The notes beneath the pieces are model-generated. The model saw nothing but the letters and a program-made list of their open reading frames with translations, was not told the DNA's origin and made no database searches. Of a DNA stretch of 64,000 bases, positions 5,765 through 11,581 are shown piece by piece (position 1 is the first letter of the stretch; every line of letters begins with the position of its first letter). The position numbers were made by a program, and so were the translations under genes. This stretch comes from FEN-1297 sp963834015 (GTDB lineage Bacteria; Bacteroidota; Ignavibacteria; Ignavibacteriales; Ignavibacteriaceae). Where the stretch lies: assembly GCA_963834015.1 (NCBI GenBank), contig CAWIAG010000003.1, forward strand, positions 1 to 64,000, written 5' to 3'.

Positions 5765-7714
5765 CTATTGGTTAATAATCTTTTCTGTTTTTCCGGACTG
5801 TTGGGTTCTGTTTAATATAGTTCCAACCTTGCCGGAGTTTTTAGAAATGTTCCGTCCTAAATCTCCCGACATTTCATAACCAGAAGTTAATAGTTTATAT
5901 CCTGCGTCTGATTGCATAAAAGTTTTAAGGACGGAATCTCCTAGTAAAGCCTTAGCTAATACCATTGGGTTGGTAAAAGCTGATGTAAGATAAAATAAAG
6001 TCTTTCCGATAAAAGCTGTTTGCGATCCCTTGGCTACACCCAAACCGGTTTTATAAGCCTGCGTTAATTTATTTATATCTTGAAGTTTACCATATTGTTC
6101 AGGGGTTAACATTTCTTTAAGCATCGGGTCATTTGTCTTTAATAGATTTGATAATTTGCCCGGCATTAAAGTTCCATCCGCCGAAGACTTCGCTGAACTT
6201 ATAATCTTATTAAGATAAGAAGTTCTTAAATCATTAAAGGCTGACTCTCCGACTAAATCTTGTATTGCGGGAATATCGCTAGGAACGGATTTACTTACAA
6301 CAGCATTAACAATCTTCTCAGGTTGGTTAATGTTATTTTTTATCGCTCTGCCAAACTTGCTATTTAATTTAGTAATTCCGTCTTTATAAAAGGCATTAGC
6401 TTTGTCAATTTGTTCTGCTAATTGTGGATTGAAATATTTAATAGCAGTATCGGTGTCCTCACTTAAATTGGCGGCTATCGCTTTAAGAGTCGCTGGGTCG
6501 CCCGTATTAACTGGATCGTTCCAGTTTTTTATTTTGGCATTTAAGGCTTGTAAATCTGCTTTGGCTTGTACTGAATTATAATCAGGACTTTGTAAATCGT
6601 TTTTTAATTGTTTATAGAAATCTAAATTATCTGATTGGAGTGAAGGGGAAACAGTTGATTTTTCTGGCACTATGCTATCAAGAAAATTTAGGGTATTTGT
6701 GGGTTTAACCGGAATAGGATTATTGGAGTTTTCTTGTTGGGCGGCATCATATAATTCATTCTTGGTATCAATCCAAGTATTTTTGAAATCTTGCGCTCCT
6801 TTAGTGAGGTTTTTACCAACTGCCTCTAAATCAGTTGTTCCGCCTGAATCGGAAACTAATTTATCAGCCATATTAGAAATGTTTTGTCCGGCGTCTTCAA
6901 TCTTGCTTAAATAGTCTGACCCAAAAGCACTTTTTGATAAACCAGCTTCGGCGGTTTGAACAATTGGGGATTTAGAAACAGAAGAAATGGGCAGGTCGAT
7001 ATTATTTTCTTTAGCCAAGTTGGCCACATCAGGATTAAATGAACCAGCGAACGGGGCAATCGTTTTATCGGCGGTTAAAGCTTCAGTGGCTTTACCTGCT
7101 AAGTTTCCGGCCTCACTTAATGGATTGACGGCCTCACTAGCCACTCTAGCGGCATCGGCGGCATCAGACAACTCTCCAACTTTAGACACTTTACCGGCAA
7201 CTCCCAAAGCTCCGGCTCCGGCGTCTAAAACAGAAGCTAGGTCTGCGGCGGCTCCTGCTGGGTCTTGATAGAGGGTTTGTTTCAAATTATCAATACTTCC
7301 ATATCTCTGTTTATAGAAGTTGACCAAGTTATCCCAAGATTGGGTCTGTTCATCTGGTTGCTGTCCTCCTAATTCTTTTAATCCTCCAATAGCAGCACCG
7401 CCGACAGCCTGTATGGTTTTAATAGGGTGTAAAATAGCATTGCCAACATTACTGACAAGATTGGCCGTGCTTTTAACAGCATTACCTAAAAACCCTCCAA
7501 CACTCGGACTATCAGTAGGTGTGGTCTGTTGATTAAACAATTCGGGGTAATATTGAGAAGCTTGAGTATCTGGCATTCCAGCCTTAACATCACTAGCGTA
7601 TTGAGATAGTGTGTTTTGAGTATTGCCGTCTAGTTCTGGGTAATACTTAGTTAATTGTTCAATAGGCATTCCAGCTTTAATGTCTGACATCGCCTGTTGT
7701 ATTGTTTCATTCAT
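5765..7714 (-). CDS. Phage virion / DNA-ejection-like protein, 649 residues
   Basis: This long Ala/Gly/Asn/Lys-rich protein has no signal peptide. Residues 8-25 and 42-59 carry a repeated unit, (D)(I/V)KAGMP...YYPEL, probably a helical hairpin. A Gly/Ala-rich amphipathic region follows (about 75-115: GGFLGNAV... GGAAIGGLKELGG), then Ala-rich helices, a long coiled region (about 270-520), and a hydrophobic segment near 570-600 (AFIGKTLFYLTSAFTNPMVLAKALLG). This composition is usual for internal virion or ejection proteins of short-tailed phages and for tape-measure-like proteins. I infer a structural role. It is the only virion-type gene in the element. It lies one base after a small upstream gene and is probably translationally coupled to it. 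Confidence 0.55.
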   Translation of the reverse strand: MNETIQQAMSDIKAGMPIEQLTKYYPELDGNTQNTLSQYASDVKAGMPDTQASQYYPELFNQQTTPTDSPSVGGFLGNAVKSTANLVSNVGNAILHPIKTIQAVGGAAIGGLKELGGQQPDEQTQSWDNLVNFYKQRYGSIDNLKQTLYQDPAGAAADLASVLDAGAGALGVAGKVSKVGELSDAADAARVASEAVNPLSEAGNLAGKATEALTADKTIAPFAGSFNPDVANLAKENNIDLPISSVSKSPIVQTAEAGLSKSAFGSDYLSKIEDAGQNISNMADKLVSDSGGTTDLEAVGKNLTKGAQDFKNTWIDTKNELYDAAQQENSNNPIPVKPTNTLNFLDSIVPEKSTVSPSLQSDNLDFYKQLKNDLQSPDYNSVQAKADLQALNAKIKNWNDPVNTGDPATLKAIAANLSEDTDTAIKYFNPQLAEQIDKANAFYKDGITKLNSKFGRAIKNNINQPEKIVNAVVSKSVPSDIPAIQDLVGESAFNDLRTSYLNKIISSAKSSADGTLMPGKLSNLLKTNDPMLKEMLTPEQYGKLQDINKLTQAYKTGLGVAKGSQTAFIGKTLFYLTSAFTNPMVLAKALLGDSVLKTFMQSDAGYKLLTSGYEMSGDLGRNISKNSGKVGTILNRTQQSGKTEKIINQ

Positions 7715-7715
7715 A

Positions 7716-7979
7716 TTACTTAAACCAATTTAATACACTATTCCAAGTATTCTTTATCGTATTATCAGTTCCTTTTGTTTTCGCTGCTAAATTAATTTTA
7801 TCCATCATTGAGGGTGTATTTGTTTTTGTGGTATTGTTAACCGGAATAGTTGGCGTTCCCCCTGATTGAGATTGTTGCCACCTACCACCACCGGAATTTG
7901 CCTGAACTAAAAGCCGACTGTCAATCAATTTGGACAAGTCAATTTCGATTTGAGAGTTTAATTTTATAATGTTATTCAT
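7716..7979 (-). CDS. Chimeric small protein: ATPase N-terminus cut at Walker A
   Basis: With ATG at 7979 the product has 87 residues. It starts IIKLNSQIEIDLSKLIDSRLLVQANSGGG, closely like the N-terminus of HerA/DUF87-type ATPases, which continue with Lys-Ser to complete the P-loop. Here the frame instead continues RWQQSQSGGTPTIPVNNTT and ends in a short helical tail (TIKNTWNSVLNWFK), so the nucleotide-binding motif is broken. I infer a deletion joining the start of an ATPase gene to the end of another phage gene. A longer frame from a GTG at 8132 runs through the folded segment 7994-8130 and is less likely. It sits one base ahead of the virion-like gene. Confidence 0.5.
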   Translation of the reverse strand: MNNIIKLNSQIEIDLSKLIDSRLLVQANSGGGRWQQSQSGGTPTIPVNNTTKTNTPSMMDKINLAAKTKGTDNTIKNTWNSVLNWFK

Positions 7980-7993
7980 ATTATATTTTATTA

Positions 7994-8130
7994 GTCGCCT
8001 ATTGTCCGTAAGGAAAGCAACCTGGTTAATCTTGTGCGAATTATTGTATTTATTATGAGCCAAGTTAAGTAGGTTGCTGTCCTTTTTATTTCGTGGAATA
8101 TTACCCGAAATGAAAGGACATATAGGCGAC
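7994..8130 (-). ncRNA. Candidate three-way-junction structured RNA / 5' leader
   Basis: Closing stem: GTCGCCTAT...TGTCC (7994-8007) pairs with GGACA...ATAGGCGAC (8116-8130) with one bulge. Second stem: AAGG and AGCAACCT (8010-8013, 8016-8023) pair with AGGTTGCT and CCTT (8071-8078, 8081-8084). Third stem: ATTTCG (8088-8093) pairs with CGAAAT (8106-8111). All arms are exactly complementary, far beyond chance for AT-rich DNA. On the minus strand the closing stem ends 14 bases before the ATG at 7979, so it would be a leader of the chimeric gene and the virion-like gene. Plus-strand function cannot be excluded. I do not recognise the family. Confidence 0.6.
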
Positions 8131-8345
8131 ACAATTACTAATTTTTCCCGGTCTTTTTAGGGATAAAATGAAATGCGGTTAAAGAGATGGGTATAAATTG
8201 ATTAAAATACTTATTTGGATAATTGCTCGAATATTGTTAATTATATTATTACACATCTAAAAAATTTGTCAAGAGGTAATATTTTAATTCAGAACATGAT
8301 CGTTTATAATCCATATTATTTAAAGCCATAAAAAAGGAGATAATT

Positions 8346-9188
8346 ATGAAATTGTTAACACTATTAATATTTATTATATCAGTTTTTAGTGGCTATACGA
8401 CAAAAGATAATTCGGAATCAAACAAACTTAGAATAAGCGGCTGGAAGAGAGATAACTTAAAAGGTAGGGTAAAGTCTGTGAATGAAAATTCACCTTTCAA
8501 AGCAAATATTACCAATGGCAATAGTCATAGTCGTACGGAGGGGATAACAATCTATAACGAATTAGGTTATGAAATAGAAAGAATATCAGGGGCAAACGGT
8601 TACAAAACAATATACAAATATGATAAAGACGAAAATTTAATTGAGGTAAACTGTGAGGGGTCTTATAAATATATTTATAACTATAAATATGATAATAAAG
8701 GGAATATTAGTGAAAAAACTGAAAATAATTATAGCAAGGATTATAAAGGAGACACCGTTGAAGAAGATGATAAGATTGTTTACACATATAGCTCAATTGA
8801 CGGGAAATTATTAGGTGCTGGCCGATATAATAATAAATCTCAGTATGTAGGGAATTTAGACTATGATGATAATGGTAATGTATTAGAAGATAATTATACT
8901 AACATACATGGAGTAATATTAAAAAGAATAGATTCAAAGTTTAACAAAGATAATAAAATAATAGAAGCAATTTATTATGGTCTTGATCTAATGTTTTTAT
9001 CTAAAAGTACATTTGAATATGATAATAATGGGAATGTAATTAGAATAATTATAACAAGTGGGCCTAAAGTAACTATTGCTACTTTTAAGTATAAATATGA
9101 TCATAATGGAAACTGGACACGAATGGAAACATTTACTGACAAAAAACAAACGTCTATTTCTTATAGGACATATGAGTATTTTAAATAA
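8346..9188 (+). CDS. Exported YD-repeat-like protein
   Basis: This 280-residue protein has an N-terminal export signal (MKLLTLLIFIISVFSGYTTK). Serine or glycine rather than cysteine sits at the expected cleavage zone, so it is probably not a lipoprotein. The rest holds at least five tyrosine-aspartate repeats of the form Y-(K/D)-YD-x-(D/N)-G-N (YKYDKDENLIE, YKYDNKGNISE, YDDNGNVLE, FEYDNNGNVIR, YKYDHNGNWTR). These match the beta-strand units of RHS/YD proteins, though it is far too short for an RHS toxin shell. An AAGGAG site lies 7 bases before the ATG. It is at the right end of the element, opposite in direction to the virion-like gene, and looks like cargo. Function unknown. Confidence 0.65.
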   Translation: MKLLTLLIFIISVFSGYTTKDNSESNKLRISGWKRDNLKGRVKSVNENSPFKANITNGNSHSRTEGITIYNELGYEIERISGANGYKTIYKYDKDENLIEVNCEGSYKYIYNYKYDNKGNISEKTENNYSKDYKGDTVEEDDKIVYTYSSIDGKLLGAGRYNNKSQYVGNLDYDDNGNVLEDNYTNIHGVILKRIDSKFNKDNKIIEAIYYGLDLMFLSKSTFEYDNNGNVIRIIITSGPKVTIATFKYKYDHNGNWTRMETFTDKKQTSISYRTYEYFK

Positions 9189-9207
9189 TTAATTAAAGGG
9201 AATGAAA

Positions 9208-9735
9208 ATGAAAACAAATATTGTGTTTCTATTTATTTTATCCATTATGTCTCTAAGTTACATCGGTTGTTCTGATTTATCCAGAGGTAAAGCAAAGGAC
9301 CTTATTCTTGATAAAAAAGATGCTAAATGGAATTCTCTTACTTTAACTGCTTCTTTAAACAATGGATTAGGTGGTTATGATATTAGATGTTCTGAAATGA
9401 GTTCTAAAGACAATTTTCAACAGCAATTAATTGAAGCTGGATTTATTAAGTTTAAAACGAACTATTTTGGAATAAATTATTATGATTTAACTACAAATAT
9501 TTTACCATTTAAAATATCTGAACAATTTGACGGAGGATTCTTTACATTCAAGTTAGCTGATATTGACGATGTTAATATAACCGGTATAACTGGTAATGAT
9601 GTTTATAAAAATGTTGAATTTACTATTTCGTATAAACCAAATGAAATTGGGAAATTAGTTTTAGATCCTTCGTCTTTGACTAAACAATTAACCCTTGCAT
9701 TCAAAAAATATGATGATGGATGGAGGATAGATTAA
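9208..9735 (+). CDS. Putative lipoprotein of unknown function
   Basis: With the ATG at 9208 the product has 175 residues. An upstream ATG at 9202 sits only one base after the AAAGGG ribosome site and is less likely. The N-terminus is a lipoprotein signal (MKTNIVFLFILSIMSLSYIGC) with a lipobox SYIGC. The mature part is soluble, with beta-strand-like segments (FFTFKLADIDDVNITGITG, FTISYKPNEIGKLVL) and a Trp/Asp end. It follows the YD-repeat gene by 19 bp and should be in the same operon. No family is recognised. Confidence 0.6.
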   Translation: MKTNIVFLFILSIMSLSYIGCSDLSRGKAKDLILDKKDAKWNSLTLTASLNNGLGGYDIRCSEMSSKDNFQQQLIEAGFIKFKTNYFGINYYDLTTNILPFKISEQFDGGFFTFKLADIDDVNITGITGNDVYKNVEFTISYKPNEIGKLVLDPSSLTKQLTLAFKKYDDGWRID

Positions 9736-9813
9736 TTTTATTTAAATTGCCACTAAATGGCTAAGAAATGGCCAATAATTTAGTTCAAATCGTAGGTTGC
9801 AAATTCTCTAAAT

Positions 9814-9836
9814 CTGGCGACCTTTTGGTGACTGTT
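9814..9836 (+). repeat. Candidate integrase arm-type site, right copy
   Basis: This matches 71-93 at 21 of 23 positions in the same orientation, with a GGCGAC and a GGTGAC spaced the same way. It lies about 160 bp inside the right att core. Confidence 0.6.
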
Positions 9837-9839
9837 TTT

Positions 9840-9885
9840 ATTCCAATTATAAGAAAATGTTCTAAAATATTCCAAGGCATTCCAA
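9840..9885 (-). repeat. TTGGAAT repeats, right-end cluster
   Basis: ATTCCAA occurs at 9840-9846, 9869-9875 and 9879-9885. The last two are exactly 10 bp apart. The motif is the reverse complement of the cluster at 1709-1754. Confidence 0.5.
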
Positions 9886-9963
9886 AGCTGTTTTATAACC
9901 TATTATTATTAAAAGATTTATAGATAAGACTTTACACATTCAAACTGTAATTTATTAAGAATT

Positions 9964-10007
9964 GATTTGTAATCAGCAGGTCGTTGGTTCAAATCCGACT
10001 GCCAGCT
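9964..10007 (+). pseudogene. Displaced 3' half of tRNA-Thr(UGU)
   Basis: The segment starts in the anticodon arm (loop TTTGTAA, anticodon TGT). It continues through the variable loop, T-arm (GTTGG-TTCAAAT-CCGAC) and acceptor 3' strand TGCCAGC plus discriminator T. No D-arm or 5' acceptor strand precedes it, so it is not a working tRNA. This is the host half pushed aside on integration, with crossover at or near the anticodon loop. Confidence 0.85.
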
Positions 10008-10009
10008 CT
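9994..10009 (+). repeat. attR core, direct repeat
   Basis: Identical to 4-19 over 16 bases. It marks the right boundary of the element within the tRNA fragment. Confidence 0.85.
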
Positions 10010-10013
10010 AAAT

Positions 10014-10048
10014 AAAGCCTTGTAGATTAACAGTTTACAGGGCTTTTA
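10014..10048 (+). terminator. Original host terminator of tRNA-Thr
   Basis: AAAGCCTTGTA (10014-10024) pairs with TACAGGGCTTT (10036-10046) with one G-U, followed by T-rich sequence. Its position directly after the displaced tRNA 3' half fits the pre-insertion tRNA terminator. Confidence 0.8.
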
Positions 10049-10159
10049 TATTTTCATCCCTTCAAATTTTTTGATTATTTAATATGTTTTGTTTAATTGC
10101 TTTTATTAAGAGGAAATTTGGCATGACATCCTTACGGTGTTCAATCCTGAATCATAATT

Positions 10160-11056
10160 CTAAGCTCGTTTTTTGGGTTTAACCTTACAAGCTTTTCTAT
10201 ATTGTGTGGGTGAATTACCGGTTTTTGCCTTAAATAAGCGGCTGAAATAAAAATCTGATTCGTATCCGAGATCTATTGCAATCTGTTTTATGGATTTTTC
10301 GGTGAATGCCAGCATCTTTCTGGATTCTTGCAGACGTAGATCATTATGATAATGCAAAGGCGACATACCTGTGTATTTCTTAAATTCTTTTCTGAAACGG
10401 GAATATCCAACCATTAGTTCATCCGCAATTTGTTCTATATCTATATTTTGCGTCAGGTTTTGCAGCATAATGAACTTTGCTTTCTTAACAAAATCCTCAG
10501 TGTTTTTCCCTTTGAAGGATTCATCTTTTTTTATTTTCAGGATATGTCCAAGCAGATGAAGTACTGCACCGGATGTCTCCTGCTGAAAACATGATTTTTC
10601 TGCTTCAACTGATTCCAGAATATCCTTAAAAATCTGAATGACCATGTCATCTTCACCAATATTAAAAACAGGTTCATCGATTTTGATAAATCCGCACTTT
10701 AAAATATTATCTATTACTGGGCCTTTTAAACCAACATAATATTCAGTCCAGCCCGTTTTAGGATTAGGTGAATACCTATGCCACTGATTTGGAAATAACA
10801 TTAACACATCGCCGGTTTTTACATTATATGTATTAGAACCCGTTTCAAAAGTACCTTCGCCGCCTGCAATATAAATGAGCTGGTATTCCAGAAGTATTCT
10901 GCCGTGCTCCCAATTAAAATTATAGTTACGTGGGTGTCCAGGAGGGGGATAAATTTTCCCCTTTTCAATCATTGTGAAACCGGCTACCGTAATTACTGTC
11001 CCCCAATCCATATCTGCTGGACTTGAAGGTACGTATTTAAAGTAAGGAGATTTCAT
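10160..11056 (-). CDS. AraC-family transcriptional regulator
   Basis: With the ATG at 11056 the product has 298 residues. An ATG four codons upstream (11068) is possible, but its GGAG is correctly spaced for 11056. An N-terminal cupin-like sensor (about 30-150; GEGTFETGSNTYNVKTGDVLMLFPNQWHRY) precedes a C-terminal double helix-turn-helix (about 200-295; IEQIADELMVGYSRFRKEFKKYTGMSP and IKQIAIDLGYESDFYFSRLFKAKTGNSP). Such proteins sense a sugar with the cupin and usually activate catabolic genes. It is divergent from the GH71/99-like gene at 11582 across about 525 bp and is a likely activator of that run. The ligand is unknown; rhamnose or arabinose would fit the locus. Confidence 0.9.
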   Translation of the reverse strand: MKSPYFKYVPSSPADMDWGTVITVAGFTMIEKGKIYPPPGHPRNYNFNWEHGRILLEYQLIYIAGGEGTFETGSNTYNVKTGDVLMLFPNQWHRYSPNPKTGWTEYYVGLKGPVIDNILKCGFIKIDEPVFNIGEDDMVIQIFKDILESVEAEKSCFQQETSGAVLHLLGHILKIKKDESFKGKNTEDFVKKAKFIMLQNLTQNIDIEQIADELMVGYSRFRKEFKKYTGMSPLHYHNDLRLQESRKMLAFTEKSIKQIAIDLGYESDFYFSRLFKAKTGNSPTQYRKACKVKPKKRA

Positions 11057-11252
11057 AAAAAGCTCCATATCAAAAAGTTAATGTTATTTGCCAAAATTGC
11101 TATGTCAGTTAAAAATAATTTGATATAAGTTTCTCAAAATAAATATGTTCAATTTTTATTTCAATAAAAATATACATAGAATAATTACAATAATTCTATT
11201 GAAATATATAGTAAAAATAAATAATATTTATCTTAATGCAGCCATAACTAAA

Positions 11253-11357
11253 TTAATAACCGGAGACCGCTTTTAAGCAGTAATGTTGATTTTCTGCTTC
11301 GGCCGATGCGCTGTTACGTCCGGGATTAATGGTTTCTAAAAATAATTCAACGTCGAA
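11253..11357 (-). pseudogene. Possible 3' remnant of a degraded gene
   Basis: A minus-strand frame open between TAG (rc of 11358-11360) and TAA (11253-11255) reads FDVELFLETINPGRNSASA then EAENQHYCLKAVSGY. It has protein-like composition, unlike the surrounding AT-rich DNA, and is more GC-rich than its flanks. It has no start codon. I infer the tail of a gene lost by deletion. The family was not recognised. Confidence 0.35.
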
Positions 11358-11391
11358 CTAGATATTAAGTCATTTAAATTAATTCATTTAA

Positions 11392-11415
11392 TGTGACTTA
11401 CCATGCGGAGCTGTG
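11392..11415 (+). promoter_or_regulatory. Shared 24-bp motif, copy 1
   Basis: The motif is TGTGACTTA, three variable bases, TGCG, one variable base, then AGCTGTG. It matches 23530-23553 at 20 of 24 positions, and both copies are about 190 bp before the next start codon (11582 and 23719). It may be a shared regulator site or part of an RNA leader. Confidence 0.4.
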
Positions 11416-11581
11416 TACCCGTCAAATATTTTCTAAAATTAATCTATTGTATTCCGGAAACTATTAAGATAAATATTACACATATCTGTATTCCAATATT
11501 GCATATGTTTCCTTGTCGCCCGACAAAACCATTGAATATAAATAATATTAAAATAATCCATACTACTTTTAAGGCATTATC

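Larger units (their letters stand above)
4..10009. mobile_element. tRNA-Thr-integrated prophage remnant or satellite, about 10 kb
   Basis: A 16-bp direct repeat of the tRNA-Thr 3' end (4-19 and 9994-10009) bounds the segment. A tyrosine integrase reads toward the left end, with a divergent excisionase next to it. Inside are a VRR-NUC nuclease, a restriction-modification pair, a virion-like protein, small unknown genes, folded non-coding segments and two exported cargo proteins. No capsid, portal, terminase, conjugation or replication-initiator gene is visible. It is therefore a decayed prophage, a phage satellite or an integrative element that relies on a helper. The gene content to the right of 10010 is ordinary host metabolism, which fits the boundary. 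Confidence 0.85.
9736..10159. other. Right end of the element and host junction, non-coding
   Basis: No gene is seen here. The stretch holds the right arm-type repeat (9814-9836), inverted ATTCCAA repeats (9840-9885), the displaced tRNA fragment and att copy (9964-10009), and the tRNA terminator (10014-10048). The stretch 10049-10159 shows nothing clear except the end of the araC gene region. Confidence 0.7.
11057..11581. other. Divergent control region between araC and the glycosidase run
   Basis: This region has no intact gene. It holds AT-rich sequence next to araC, a coding-like remnant on the minus strand (11253-11357), an inverted repeat AAGCAG/CTGCTT (11275-11280 and 11294-11299), and the motif at 11392-11415 shared with the lacI upstream region. 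A 60-codon frame at 11403-11585 is judged spurious. Confidence 0.6.

Noticed and set aside
5701..5775. 24-codon hydrophobic frame MSIFWQVLLALIVWDIF
   Set aside because: It follows a minus-strand terminator, has no ribosome site and overlaps the end of the virion-like gene. Could be a tiny membrane peptide but nothing supports translation.
6672..7532. Three plus-strand frames opposite the virion-like gene
   Set aside because: They are antisense to an Ala-rich gene, where stop-free opposite frames are expected; no ribosome sites.
7980..8132. GTG-started N-terminal extension of the 7716-7979 gene
   Set aside because: The extra 51 codons run through the folded segment and have no protein character; the ATG at 7979 begins the ATPase-like sequence.
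9958..10009. Complete tRNA-Thr gene at the right end
   Set aside because: No D-arm or 5' acceptor strand precedes the anticodon arm, so it is only a displaced 3' half.
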